A DNA stretch of 64,000 nucleotides from Phoronis australis (GCA_002633005.1 NMRA01000624.1:173109-237108), one strand, 5' to 3'. Positions 1 to 11,640 are shown, numbered from the stretch's first letter. A program made the numbers and translations. The notes: a model not told the origin generated them from the letters alone.

Positions 1-461
1 CAAAAACCAGAATGTTGTCGTTATAGCCTTTAGTTAAGAAAATCACCTCCATACTATATACAAGTGCATTTTTTGGCTTGGGTGAACATACTTATTGGAT
101 GTTGTTTACATGCTTTCTAGGTCTAAAACCTCTCTTGCAGCTTGAGGACTGTCCTTTTCTAAGACTTCTGCTTCGGAAAGTTTTTGCAGAAGGTGGATTC
201 GAATTGATTTTTCAGTGCATGACAGCATTGCACCGCTGGCAGCAAAGATTGGTCTTAGTGTTTGGATGAATTCATAGTGGCCGATAGCATGTTTCTGGTC
301 GATTTGCCCAGCAGGCTAAAACTCCTGTTGTTCTCATCATTGATCCTCAGCCTGGTTATTGCCAAACTTATCTGCCATCCGACTGTCAACGGCAAAATGC
401 ATTTCCATTGAGTAGTTGAGAACTGGATTCCAGAGTGAACAGTGAAAATAATAACGAAATC

Positions 462-502
<41 letters not shown>

Positions 503-821
503 TGTACGTATATAATCATGTATATAGACTTCTTTGTATTTTTTTACCCAGATCTAATGCCTCTTGGTGTTTTCTGGGTTATGTATATTCATTGTATTCT
601 GAAGATTTCATAATAAACATTAAAAAAATATGTCTAAAATGTCTTTTCATAAAAAATACATATACACTGTAAATATAGGTTAATCTGCGTTTCTGTGATT
701 CCTTTAAATATTCTGGGGTTCGTATCTGCTATTAAAATCTTTTAGATTTTTGCATCATTTTAGAAATAGTGTTTTTCAGTTGTTTAGCCCACAAAATGTG
801 GTTGCAGCCATTAAAACTAAC
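1..821. other. No recognisable gene; AT-rich DNA
   Basis: I see no gene here. An open frame at 78-269 has no recognisable domain and no good splice context. The stretch holds an (AT)n microsatellite at about 465-501 and otherwise unique-looking AT-rich sequence. Confidence 0.5.
465..501. repeat. (AT)n microsatellite
   Basis: Uninterrupted AT dinucleotide run of about 18 copies. It creates a spurious Tyr-Ile repeat in a short ORF reading through it. Confidence 0.95.
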
Positions 822-1075
822 ATTCTACTGTAAGTGACCCAAGAGCAGATATACTGAGCAAAATTGATTTTACGAGCGCCATTTCTGAAATTTCAAGATG
901 GCCACCAAGATGGCCGCCAGTAAAATTTAAATTTCCTATTCATCAACCCCAGAACTGCAGGTGAAACCATAAAAAATATCATTCTCAGTGACCCAAGGGC
1001 GGATATGTTAGGCAAAATCCATTTTACCGGTGCCATTTTTGAAAAACCAAGATGGCAGCCACGATGGCCACCGAA
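822..1075. repeat. Diverged direct repeat, period about 150 bp
   Basis: Two related segments lie at about 826-925 and 979-1075. Both run from AGTGACCCAAG through a GGATAT/AGATAT core to CAAGATGGC and then GATGGCC motifs. The ATGGCC-rich ends look like a degenerate dispersed repeat rather than coding DNA. Confidence 0.7.
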
Positions 1076-1447
1076 AAATGGAATCAATTATTTTCTAATA
1101 CGTCATTCCATGAGCTTTCTAAAAATGTATAGTTTCCACTTTCCCTAAAAAATTCCAACGAATGTCAAACTTTGGACATAGTGAACCTGACTAGCATGCA
1201 ATTTTTCAATGACATCCAATGCATCTTAGAGAGTGAACAAAATGCGACCAGCTTAGAGTCATTTCACCTGAAAAGTCACAATTTCCTTCAGAAAGTCAGA
1301 AAGCACCATTTTCAAGAGCAGTTTGACAGAAATGGCACCATTGGGCAAACCGTGCGTGTCCTGCCTGTTTGCTAGAGTAAAGCGATCTCATATATGTAGG
1401 TCTACTTCCAAAAAATGTTTCAAGCTCATGGGCGCTTTAATTATGGT

Positions 1448-1613
1448 TTATTTTGCATTACTCATTTCTATGTATACATGTAGCTTCAAGGGCCTACTTT
1501 TGTATTCATAAATTTCTCTATGCGCCACCTAATTGGTCGCCTATATCTCCTTTGTTCAGTTCAACGTGATCTCTCTCATTCAGCCACCTACCTCGTCGTC
1601 TACAAGACCTACG
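1448..1613 (+). repeat. Ngaro left split repeat A1
   Basis: Matches 4652-4811 in direct orientation with scattered substitutions. Shared blocks include ACTCATTTCTAT, TTTGTATTCATA, ATTTCTCTATGCG and GTCGTCTACAAGACCTACG. It forms the left terminus of the element. Confidence 0.85.
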
Positions 1614-1664
1614 TTCGTTCTCTGCATATTTCCCAACACCGGTAAAAGTAAGCAAACTTAAACC

Positions 1665-3119
1665 TCTCCTTTCAGGTTATGACTCCCTATCGACTACGGA
1701 GCTTATCAGTGGTTTCTCTTTTGGTTTCAGACTCGGCGCCTCCCCGATCTGGCAATCCAATCCCCCCATCAACCACCCATCCGTAATCCTGAAGTTACCT
1801 TTCAGAAAATGCATACTGAGGTTCAGCTGGGTCGCTATGCTGTTCCCTTCGCATCCCCTCCATTCCCCCTATTCTCTTCGTCACCCTTTTCCCTCATCCC
1901 TAAATCTCACCCTATCAATTTTCGACTCATTCATAACTTGTCATATCCATCTCGTTACTCTAACTCACTTAACTCCCTCATACCCCTTCAGTTCTCCCTA
2001 GTCCAGTACTAATCCATCACGGACGCTATCCGCCTGGTTCAACGGTTTGGGCGCCACTCCCTCCTGGCTAAGACTGACATGAAGGACGCTTTACGCATCG
2101 TACCGATGCACCCTGACGACTACCACCTCTTGGGTCTCTCCTGGGCCAACAACTTCTACTACGACAGGTGCCTGCCATTTGGCTGTGCCTCCAGCTGCAA
2201 CATCTTCGAGAAGGTCAGTTCTGCGATTCAATGGATCCTGGAAACCAAGTTGAAGGTCGNCGCCGCATTTATATCACTCTGCGACTCCCTAGGCATCCCT
2301 ATCAACCACGACCTTACAAGTCAGCCGACCACCTCCATCACCATTTATGGCATCCACCTCGACTCTGCCACCATGACTGCTTCTTTCCCACAGGACAAGG
2401 TGGACAGAGCTTCCATCCTCCTCCTCGATTTCCAGAAGCACCACAAGGTTACTCTTCGCGACGTTCAATCCCTCTTTGGTCTACTAAACTTCGCCTGCTC
2501 CGTCATCGTGCCCGGCCGCGCCTTCCTGCGCCGACTCATCAACCTCACCATTGGAATTTCGAGAACAGACCACTTCGTCATGCTCAATAAAGAAGCTAGA
2601 ACGCACCTTCGGGCTTGGTCGATCTTTCTCCGAGGCTTCAATGGGAAAATATTGTTCCCATTCGACAAGTGGACATCTTCAGACACCATCAAACTGTACT
2701 CTGATGCTGCAGGCTCCAATAGGGGTTTTTCTGCGACATTGGGAGCTTCCTGGTTTGCCTGCCCGTGGCCCGAGCACCTGCAATGCCATCACATCACCTT
2801 CAAGGAAATACTTCCTATCGTCATAGCGCTAGAGCTGTGGGGATCAAAGCTTGCCAACCACAACATCCTCTTCCTGTGTGACAGCCGTGCCGTCGTTGAC
2901 ATTATCAACAAGACCTCCTCCCGCCACATTCCCATTATGTCTCTTGTTCGTCGCTGGTCATCTCCGCTCTTACCTTTAACGTTCATTTTCGGGCAAAACA
3001 TATCCCTGGCTACACTTACATCATCGCTGATGCACTTTTTCGTTTCAACTTTCGTGACGCCTTTTGCCAGGGTTCTTGGCTCAGCCCTCATCCGACACCG
3101 ATCCCGCCGCACCTCCTGA
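1665..3119 (+). pseudogene. DIRS/Ngaro reverse transcriptase-RNase H, broken
   Basis: The conceptual translation runs from an N-terminal motif resembling the DIRS RT entry (GFSFGFRLG, about 1720-1746), through PPFPLF and IPKSHPINFRLIHNLSYP, to the palm segments KTDMKDALRIVP and LPFGCASSC. RNase H follows with LYSDAAGS, FKEILPIVIALELW and LFLCDSRAVVDI, which supply the Asp, Glu and Asp of the RNase H site. Damage seen: a frameshift near 1785, a TAA at 2010-2012, and a single N at 2260. The N lies exactly where the segment with the catalytic Asp-Asp pair should be, so that segment is absent. In a living copy this ORF would make cDNA from the element RNA. This copy cannot. Confidence 0.85.
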
Positions 3120-4030
3120 CAGCGTGACCAGACTGCTCCGGGCTTCCCTGCCCCCCTCCATTCTTCAGTCCTACACTCGCATCCTGCATAACCTCGCACA
3201 GTTTCACCTCTCCTCTAACAACTCTCCGCTCACCTTGCCCATTAATACCTCTTTCCTGGCCCACTGCATCTCTCATCTCTTCGAATCTGGCCTTAGTAGG
3301 TCGTATATCCAGTCCTATGTCTCTGCCCTTAGTTTTGTCCACAAGCTTGACAATCTCCCTAGCCCCACTTCCTCCTTTTTAATCAAAAAATCCCTCAAAG
3401 GTGCTTCCAATCTGTGCCCTTCTTCTGACACAGGCATGCCCATTACTTCAGCTTTGCTTCACCGCTTCTTTGACGCATACCCTTCTGCACTCCGCTCTTT
3501 CGCCGACTCGGTTCTCGCACATCCCATGTTCCTCCTAGCCTTCCATGCCTTCCTCAGAGTCGGTGAATTCACAGTCACATCCTCGCTCTCCTCCCACGTC
3601 ATACGGGGCAGCGACGTCGTCTTCCCCCCTCTGGCGATTCTGTGGTCATCCCTATGCGTACCTTCAAGCAGAGCTGGGGCCCAGTCTCACTTACGATTCC
3701 GTCCAGCCAATCTCCCCATTACCTGGTAGATGCCCTAAGCTTGTACTTGTCTACTTTTCAGCCGCCTCGAGGCCCCTTGTTCCAACACCTCAGTGCATCA
3801 CCGGTTACACGTTCCTGCTTCAACTAAATGTTAACTAAATTGGTTTCCATTGTAGGACTCGACACCAGTCTTATACGTCACATACATGTAGCTTTCGCAT
3901 TGGCGCCGCCACCTCAGCGGCCAGCCGTGGCGTCCCTGAACCGGTGATCCAGCGGATGGGGCGCTTGAAATCTGACGCACTAAAAATCACATTCGCATGT
4001 CTGCTTTTTCCTCTTCCCCAGGCTTCCTGA
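3064..4030 (+). pseudogene. Ngaro/DIRS tyrosine recombinase, broken
   Basis: It starts in a frame overlapping the end of the RNase H region. The N-terminal core-binding part (SYTRILHNLAQFHL, RSYIQSYVSALSFVHKL) is followed by the first catalytic Arg in AFHAFLRVGEFT (about 3530-3565). A frameshift near 3620-3630 moves the frame. The C-terminal block appears at about 3880-4000 as IGAATSAASRGVPEPVIQRM. The position usually held by the second catalytic Arg reads Ala (FAIGAAT), and I find no convincing catalytic Tyr after it. The family normally cuts and joins the circular cDNA at the insertion site. This copy is inactive. Confidence 0.8.
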
Positions 4031-4535
4031 ACTCCCGGTGAGCCTTGTGTTGGAGCTCCCCATTTCTCTCACTTTGCTTTTCAGCCCCTCCCACTCCTCT
4101 GCGTCTGTGGTTTCAGCCCCCTAGGTCAGGTCTGTTGTTGCAGCCGACCTCCTCCCATTCACAGGTCTGTTGTTGCAGCCTGCGGCCAACGGTCTGTAGT
4201 TGCAGGCTTCAATCTCTAGTCATTTGTTCTAGTTACCTTTACTTCCATTAATTGTTGCATTTTCCTTAACGGTTCGTTATATTCTTGTTTTTTATATTCT
4301 AGTCTTTTGTATTCTAGTTTTCTATTATACCATAATTAGCACTTATATCTTATCATAGTCTCACCTTGATATTGCCCGGATTCCGCTTCCTCGGATGGGC
4401 GATGTCAGCATTCCCGTGCTGCCATTATGGCGTTTTGTCCATGCCCATCTCGCAGAGTCTTATTTAGTTTTATCTATTTACGCCATAATAAATGATAGTA
4501 TTCTCAATCCTCCTCTTGTTTTACTCTGCAACATA
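4031..4535. other. Non-coding 3' part of the Ngaro element
   Basis: Lies between the recombinase remnant and repeat B1. It contains short CAGGTCTGTTGTTGCAGCC-type direct repeats at about 4120-4205 and a T-rich tail. No intact coding frame was recognised. Confidence 0.5.
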
Positions 4536-4574
4536 GCTCGTGGCGTACCCCGGGCAAAATAGATTACGATAAAT
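4536..4574 (+). repeat. Ngaro split repeat B1
   Basis: The 39-bp sequence beginning GCTCGTGGCGTACCCCGGGC recurs as B2 at 4821-4859 with one mismatch seen (GGCG versus GGAG). Confidence 0.88.
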
Positions 4575-4651
4575 TAAATTTAACTTGTTAAATGCATTCA
4601 TCGTCATTATTCTGACATTTGTCTCTTTATTTTGATATCAACCCTTAGGGA

Positions 4652-4811
4652 TTATTTTGCACTACTCATTTCTATTTATAGCACCAAGGGCCCACTTTTG
4701 TATTCATACATTTCTCTATGCGACACCTGATTGGTCGCCCATATTTCCTTTGTTCAGTTAAACGTGGTCTCTCTCATTCAGCCACCTACTTCGTCGTCTA
4801 CAAGACCTACG
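4652..4811 (+). repeat. Ngaro split repeat A2
   Basis: Diverged direct copy of A1, about 160 bp, lying between B1 and B2 as in canonical Ngaro elements. Confidence 0.85.
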
Positions 4812-4820
4812 ATACATGTA

Positions 4821-4859
4821 GCTCGTGGAGTACCCCGGGCAAAATAGATTACGATAAAT
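4821..4859 (+). repeat. Ngaro right split repeat B2
   Basis: Copy of B1 forming the right terminus. It is separated from A2 by only nine bases. Confidence 0.87.
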
Positions 4860-5002
4860 AATACAAAATGTGAAAATGTTATCTTTAAAAGGATAATGTA
4901 CCTGTTGTCACTAATTTTCGTTACATCTAGAATAACATTAACACAGAAATAAGAAAATGATTCAACATACAAGTTCCAAGTGAGTAAGCTGCTCTATGTA
5001 TG

Positions 5003-5034
<32 letters not shown>

Positions 5035-6095
5035 CATATATATTAAATTCTCACACCTTTTTTTCATTATTACTGTACGTAGTATAATTCTGTTTGTGAA
5101 CCATATACTGTACANTATATGTATATGAAATAAGTTAGCTTTTGAGGGATGCCAGTTGCTTGAACACAGTTTATGAGGTGAAGAACAGATACACTGTGAA
5201 TTAGCAAGAGGGATTCAACATTTGTCATGGTTCATGTTGATTTTGCAGCTCAAACCTCTAAACACAATATCTTATCTTCATTTAAGCCAACACTAAGTGT
5301 GAGTTGATTCTGTGACAACCTGGCATCTTGACGAGATATATTGAAGAATGGTTGAACTTACTCGTAAAAATTGAAAGTATATAAGTATGATATCAATGAA
5401 CAATCAAAATATGATCACATTACGTATTTAAAATTCAAAACACTGCCAAAATGTCGCGCATTATTCGTATTGTCTGGAGCGATCAAACTACGATTTGCTT
5501 TGTAGGTATTACCTTGTAAGTGTCTGTCTATTATATATTTAAAATAGTCTCCAATTGAATTTTAACATAAAAACGTACTATTTTCAAGGCACAATCATTA
5601 AGCTGTAGTGTGCAATGGTACTGAACATAAAACAGAGTTTCAAATAACCAATTATGAATTGATATACTACTGAAGATGAGAGGCTGAAATGAACGGCTGA
5701 ACGTTCCATCTTCATATATTACCTGAAAAGACAACAGTTTCTACTGAATCTCTTGTTTTGTGTACAAACCAACTTACCTGTTTAAAAGGACCATTTGCAA
5801 GAAAAGTTTATCAAGCCAGTATCAACCAGAATATATGCATACCAAGCTTCTGTTAGAGCTGTATCACACTTGAAAACCATGCTTCATAAGTGCTCTCCTG
5901 ACACAAATGCACTCTCTGAGTGCTAAACTAACTCTAACTTAGTATTTGGACATTTGAAAAGGCAGTTAAATCTTTTTATTGCAAATTCTTTGGTGTTATT
6001 ACTGGAACATGTTCAGTCATTCAAATGGGGTGATTACCTTCCTGCCGCCTTTTCAGAACTGCCAAGCCTATTTAAATTATAAATTTATTGAAGAG
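4860..6095. other. No gene seen; AT-rich, with a microsatellite and an N
   Basis: Contains a TA-rich microsatellite at about 5005-5045 and a single N at 5115 inside TA-rich sequence, probably a sealed assembly gap. No domain or exon could be supported. Confidence 0.5.
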
Positions 6096-6312
6096 TTCTA
6101 TCATATTTTACACGTTTGACTGCTAGCATGGAAAATTCTACACGTTTGACACGCTAGTGTGGCAATTTTTACACATTTGACACATAATGTGTCATGTTTT
6201 TACACGTTTTAAACGTTAGCGTGTCTATTTTGACACGTTTTACACGCTTTTTACACGTTTGACACATTTTTGACACGTTTAACACGCTCAAGAGTGTCAA
6301 ATGTGTAAGCTT
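6096..6312. repeat. Degenerate tandem repeat built on ACACGTTTGACAC
   Basis: About a dozen imperfect copies of a short unit (TTTTACACGTTTGACACG and variants) follow each other. Some adjacent copies form small inverted repeats because TTTGACAC and GTGTCAAA both occur (GAGTGTCAAATGTGTAAG at the right end). No coding frame. Confidence 0.8.
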
Positions 6313-7757
6313 CTCATTCGGCAAAGCAGGTCAGTATACTAAAACGAATACTTCTGTTGTAATAGATAAGGCAAAGAAGTCAGGCTAAATTTCGGCAATA
6401 AAATTTGACCGTTACAAAGCAAATCATTATATGCCCTTTATTCAACTAAAGTTCAAATCTGCAGGGTTTCTTTGGGGGGATAAATGGAAACGACGTTTAG
6501 TCAAACTGTCTACCATCTACTCATTGTACCCTTGATTTAGACTAAGTTCATGTTACTTTGGGTGTACATGTATATCAAGCCTAGTAACCCCAAGAAATAT
6601 ACAGAGGAGACTTACAAATTAAAAATCGTTACTCCCTTAATTTATTCAAAGTTCAATCTACAAGAGGAAACAAACACGACTTAGGGGCATGCATTTTACA
6701 AATACAAAATACACCGTACGGTATTTTCAATTTGTAAAATTCCTGCAAAGGTACGTGTATGTAATAAAGTCAACCAGCAAGCCAACAGACTTTACTATAG
6801 ACGCACAATGAAAAGATCATCATGCAAAAGGGCCATGAATTCCTACACACACCCAGAACAAAAGACGTCAATTATGTTTAGTTCGTGTAACAAAAACAAT
6901 CAAAGGTACATATTAAGCCCAGTAACCCCAGTCTACCCTTGCTAATACCCGATATATCTTCGTCACAGAACTCTTTACCTTGATCTCTCTAAATTAAAAG
7001 ATAGCGTTAATTCAATAGCGCAACCGCATTGATAGCCGATCCCACGGGGAACTAGGTCGCAAGCTTGTCGCATAGATAACGATACAGAGATGTATCCATT
7101 GTTCGCTTTGTTTGTTTACTTATAATTAAGATAATAAAAATAATCGATAACGGGCTGATTAGCTCCTCAGGTGCAATGTTTGTGTCTAACAAAGACACAA
7201 CAAAGGAAAACAATGGAAGTGTCCCCTAGGCGACAACCATACTACGCGCTTGTCGCATGGATCTCGCAAATTAAACAATACCTTGCGATATTCATACAAG
7301 GTCATGATTCTTTGTCAAAGAGCTATGTCGTTGAATCAATCTAGATTTATAAGACAGTTGTAATCCAATAGAGAAATTTGGTTAATAGCGGATAAAACTT
7401 CGTCCGGGAAGGCTTTCCTTCGATTTAGCTAGATTAGAAGAAAGCGCTATTTCGCTAACTAAAGAACGGATATGCCTTCGTCTGAGACTGAGAACTCTTT
7501 CCTTTGATCTATCTAGATTAGGAGATATTGCTACTTCAGTTTTATCTATAGATATTTCGACTGATTACGTCCACTTTGACCCGATGCCTTCATTTTTACT
7601 TGTTAAGTCCATTTTAACTCATGCAATTAATTTTCCCCCTTTTGTCATTCTTGAACCATTTTTCAATATAACATGTATTTTGAGAGGTGTTCCGCTATTA
7701 ATCGACCGTGTGCCCCAATAAAAAAAGTTTTGTTTCAATCATTCTGTTTGACTACAG

Positions 7758-7875
7758 CAATTACCTCGACAGGATGCAGTATGCAATAGGCACTTGCTCT
7801 ACTTTCTGTGTACATTTCTGCATTACGTTAAAGTCGTGGACAGGTGACAGATGTAAAAACACACTGCAGCATTAG
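7758..7875 (+). pseudogene. Decayed ShKT-like exon
   Basis: This segment occupies the same place as the clearer relic at about 40027-40150. It shares with it CCTCGACAGG, GATGTAAAAAC and ACTGCAGCATTA. No frame stays open, and the cysteine pattern is largely gone. It sits about 500 bp upstream of a microexon, exactly as in the paralogous unit. It is called a dead exon from comparison with the copies, not from its own sequence. Confidence 0.5.
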
Positions 7876-8267
7876 CAGGGGTTTGGTATGATTACTCGGT
7901 TATTGAATAAAATTTCTGAAATGTTAAGTTACAACTAGAGAATTGTTACTGCATATCGTTGTCAACCTTTGTGCGTTATGCGGAATTCACGAGACGGCTT
8001 GACATCATGAAATGAATATCAGTCGGCATGATCTGTTGAAAGCGTCTTGTACAAGTACATGTAAATGTACATGTGCAACATTCTGCTGCTGCAATACACT
8101 ACGACATGTATATCCGTGGCAAACGAGGTAAACATGTCCACGTTACATACATTTATGTTAACAAGACATTGCATTTACATTGTTTAAAGCTTTTGCATAT
8201 AGTTTCCGGAAGAACATCCAGTAAGCACCAGCTGCAATTGAATATCTGGTACATATTCTCGTTTCAG

Positions 8268-8288
8268 CTGCCACAATAACCGGGAAAA
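8268..8288 (+). CDS. Candidate 21-nt Thr-rich linker microexon
   Basis: The acceptor CGTTTCAG is followed by 21 nt in phase 1-1 reading A-A-T-I-T-G-K, then a weak donor GTACAT. Paralogous microexons lie at 35220 and 40549 after nearly the same acceptor. Such pieces would encode short flexible linkers between ShKT domains. The call depends on conservation between units; the donor is poor and may be dead. Confidence 0.4.
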
Positions 8289-9350
8289 GTACATGTATGT
8301 ATTTTTGTGGGTTTAATCTTATTGTTATCAACTTCATAATGTCCTACACTTGTTTCCTTGCATAGGAGTAAGTTGGTTAATTACTAAGCTATACTTTCGA
8401 ATAGTATTTTGCTGTGCCATCAAATTTTTATTAATTCCTTGGCAGTTTGTACACAGCGTGCTCGGAGACTTGATTTCGCTGTCACTTAAAACAAAGCAAT
8501 ACATGTTTTCACACCTAAAGCATATCTCTGAAATTATATTTTTATGTTGTGTGCATTAACATATAAACAGATTCCAAACCTTCGTCGTTGGTGTCGTCCT
8601 TTCCATCGATTATTAAATGTCTTCTGTCTAGATTCAAAGGTCTTCCATTTTGATGTCTATCATTACATGCCAATCATTGAGTGTGTTCATTATAAAATAT
8701 TGTATCTGTTATCGGTAAAAATGTGTCATCAATTACCAAAGACACGTCAATAATCAAACGTCAAATTATGATCTCAAACGGAGACAGTTAACGAAAGATT
8801 GGATGAAAATAGATATCAAGTAAACGTCTGAATACCAATTGAATTGCATAAGCATACTGAATATTAACGTTTATCTAAATATCGTAATACATGTATGTCC
8901 ATTTGAACCATTATTTCCAGTTTGGTGGTGGGATCCATTTTCACCCATTATGTCCCTTATAACGGTAGCAACAATAATAATAATTACATCAAACTCACAC
9001 AATTTTGATTAAAATCCATATCCAAACAATGAAAAATCAACCACGGAATTCTTCATACATATAAGTGATGGAACTTCTCAAGTAGTTTTTTCAAGACTTA
9101 AGTGAATGTGGTGCTAAGGGGATCTCGAGGCTATTTTAAGTTTGTGACAAATTTCCAATGATTTAAGGTTATTTTACTCTGAGGTGACGCTAAGGAGGCT
9201 TCGAGTAAGTGGATTTATGTGTATAGTGAATGAGATGCTACGATCAGATGACCTCGGGCAAGTTGCCACGGGGTCCAAAATGTATGACTGGGAGCGAACT
9301 CTAATTCAATGACTTTTTGGATGTACTGATCAACTGATTACGTTTTACAG

Positions 9351-9485
9351 CACCTCGACCGTGTGTAAATAAAGTCGCCACACATGTATGTGCTACTTTC
9401 GTACACTGGAAACTCTGCAATTACTTTAAAAGTTGGGCAAGTGACCACTGCGAAGCTTACTGCGGTTTTTGCGTAGGACCTATAG
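9351..9485 (+). CDS. ShKT domain exon A
   Basis: A 135-nt exon, phase 1-1, with acceptor CGTTTTACAG and donor GTAAGT. The translation keeps all six cysteines: PRPCVNK, then C and LC, then WASDHCEAYCGFCVGP. ShKT modules are small secreted disulfide-bonded domains. They occur in matrix proteins, astacin-type enzymes and CAP-like proteins as well as in some anemone peptides, so domain presence alone does not mean venom. The stretch between the first and third Cys (ATHVCATFVHW) differs strongly from the other copies, so this is the most diverged intact module. It lies in duplicated unit 1. Which transcript includes it is uncertain, because a candidate terminal exon follows at 14836. Confidence 0.8.
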
Positions 9486-10507
9486 GTAAGTGTGTAAAGA
9501 TCACAAGGCTTGGGAAATGAAAATGAATCTTGATATACTGTACCTTTGTTAATATTTGAACCGATGACAAATTTAGCAGTAATCAGCCATTGCCAAGTGT
9601 TCCATACATGTATATACTAGTATTCGTTTTGTGTTAATGAAGTGTTTCCCTACATGTATTAGCCACATGCTGCTAAGTTTTACTCATTCATTTATGTAAA
9701 GGTTGGCGTTCTTTATACAGCTGCATTCCTTCTTCAGGACGCAGTAACATGCATTGTCAGTGCTACAATAATACGCGACCTTCCTTAATGACACCTCAGA
9801 TGAGATGTTCAGTCATACTCCACTTGTGCAGTAATACTTAACCAGCGCTAAGGAATAACAGGCAACTTTCCAATTCAGTGACGAAGTGTCGCAAATTAGT
9901 ACATTACTAATTGAATTGGACCTGAGCTAAACAAGCGTTTTGTCGACTCAAAACCTATGTTTAAGGATAAGGATAATTTCGAGCGGTTGTTTTTTTCTTT
10001 TAAGTGGCTGTTTGTTCGAACAGCGCAATTTTGTTTAGTCAATCTAATTGATCATATCACAATCAATTAGTGCATTATGCGTTGCATCGGCAGTGTTTAG
10101 ATGCAATAAGATGATAAATTAATAAAGATTTTGATTTAGCTTAGAGCATATTCTTGTTCCAGAATTAGGTTTATTATTCCAAAGCGATTGTTCGTCCAGC
10201 TTGTTCCGCAATAGTCCGCCATCCACATTTTAACTGCCCCGGTACTTTGCGATTTGCACTCAGCAAGTCACAATCCTCATCTATTTGATGCTGTAAATAC
10301 AAACACAACATATGCATGTTGTACGTATTTACCTAAACATCATTCAAGAATGAATAGACTCACCGGAGACAGCCCAAGGGTTATTACATTATTTCTGCGG
10401 CGAAGGATTGTGTCTCCGATGAGTTGCCAGCAATCACTGGTACGGTGCGCAGCTTTAGACGCTCTGCGGCTGGGTTAAATGAATTTTATAGGCCTAATTA
10501 TCCCCAA

Positions 10508-10720
10508 TTCCCGAAATAGATAAATGCAACCACTGTGGTAATAACCACAAGTCTTTAGAGTGCGACAACGTGGAGAAAGAACCGACCTGCGCCAACTGCG
10601 GTGGCCCCCACCCAGCAAACCGCAGGTCCTGCAGTCACTACACTGACTACAAAACTGCAACTATAACAAAGAAGCTGTCATACGCTCAGGCTGCTAAGAG
10701 CCCATCAAACGACCTATAGG
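10508..10720 (+). pseudogene. LINE ORF1 C-terminus with zinc knuckles
   Basis: Reads a CCHC knuckle CNHCGNNHKSLEC (C-x2-C-x3-H-x4-C), then CANCGGPHPANRRSC, then a Tyr/Lys-rich tail ending KKLSYAQAAKSPSNDL and a stop at about 10718. ORF1 proteins of jockey-type elements bind element RNA. The upstream part of the ORF is missing. Confidence 0.75.
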
Positions 10721-10930
10721 TCCTAAGACTGGCTACGACGCTCACCGAGCTGGCGGTGGGTATAATGATAACAAAACTAGGGCTAGACTTCGGAAAGGAA
10801 GAAATCAGCCAGTTGATCGTTGATTCCATCAACACCAACTACAAAACAGATCTGATTGGCTCACGGATCCTCCAGCTGGTGAACAGACTGAAAATATACA
10901 GTATCTAAAGAGACACCTCAGGTTTCCGCC

Positions 10931-11640
10931 ATGGCTAGCCTACTACACATTAACCTCAATGGGGCGAGAGGAAAACGGCAAACTCTAATAGAGCATCTTA
11001 CCGACGAAAAAACAGACGTAGTATCCATGAAAGAAACCTGGCTGTCCGACACCATCAAATTCACAATACCTGGCTACAGCTTTGTCCGGAGAGATCGCTC
11101 CGACCGCTCGGGCGGCGGGGTGGGCATCCTTGTCAGGCAAGGAGTTGATTTCACTCCCATAGACACAAATATGCTCAGAGCTGAAGTAGTTGCGGTTGAA
11201 TGCCGCGTCAACAGAAAAACTACTGCAGTCGTGTCAATCTACAATCCTCTAGGAAGCATTGTAGACAAGTACCTATTTAGGCACTTCACGAACTCCTATA
11301 AACAGTGCATATGTATGGGCGATTTCAACTCCAAGCATCTGTTCTTCGGAAACAGAAAACTGACATAGCAGGCGAGATACTCTTCAACGCCGTATGAAAC
11401 TCAGATCTCCACCTAGTCAACGACACTGGTGAGCCCACTTACCACCAGTGGACTGGCGCACGCCGCCAGATCCAACATCGCGAAGTCTTGGACTTCATAT
11501 TCATTACCCGATCTCTACTCAGCTCAGTGCATGAATGCGAGGTTAGGACGACCTCATGAGTGACCACCTAGCGGTACACCTGAAACTAGACAACGCCAGA
11601 GGCCAGCTCGACTCCCTCCCACAAGCTTACATGCACTCAT
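10931..11640 (+). pseudogene. LINE ORF2 endonuclease domain, frameshifted
   Basis: Starts MASLLHINLNGARGKRQTL, the usual N-terminus of an exonuclease-endonuclease-phosphatase domain with its Asn. It continues with KTDVVSMKETWL (the metal-binding Glu), GGGVGILVRQ and CICMGDFNSKH (the Asp-x-Asn motif). The frame stops at 11366-11368. The C-terminal SDHLAVHLKLDN block (about 11560-11592) is readable only in another frame, so at least one frameshift and a stop have accumulated. Living copies nick target DNA to prime reverse transcription. Confidence 0.85.

Larger units (their letters stand above)
1448..4859 (+). mobile_element. Decayed Ngaro/DIRS-type tyrosine-recombinase retrotransposon
   Basis: About 3.4 kb with the hallmark Ngaro order of split direct repeats. 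A1 (1448-1613) precedes the coding part. B1 (4536-4574), A2 (4652-4811) and B2 (4821-4859) follow it. The interior encodes reverse transcriptase, RNase H and a tyrosine recombinase, the enzyme set known for DIRS-like elements, which integrate through a recombinase instead of a DDE integrase. Only about 60-70 bp separate A1 from the reverse-transcriptase region, so the gag-like first ORF seen in full elements is missing. Stops, frameshifts, recombinase active-site losses and an N gap show that this copy is dead. Confidence 0.88.
6330..10170 (+). repeat. Duplicated ShKT unit, copy 1 (paralogue of 37.9-42.4 kb)
   Basis: Collinear, diverged similarity to about 37885-42370. Matching landmarks include AAATTTCGG then AATAAAATTTG (6390 / 37942), CTGATTACGTCCACTTTGA (7561 / 38942), a degenerate ShKT exon (7758 / 40040), a microexon (8268 / 40549), CTTCGTCGTTGGTGTCGTC (8580 / 40905), an intact ShKT exon (9351 / 41751) and CCAGCGCTAAGGAATAACAG (9842 / 42251). 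The unit includes introns, so it arose by segmental DNA duplication. Confidence 0.85.

Noticed and set aside
442-672. 76-codon ORF with a Tyr-Ile repeat
   Set aside because: Created by the (AT)n microsatellite.
2168-3342. Additional open frames of 84-140 codons on both strands
   Set aside because: They are alternative frames of the Ngaro RT, RNase H and recombinase regions.
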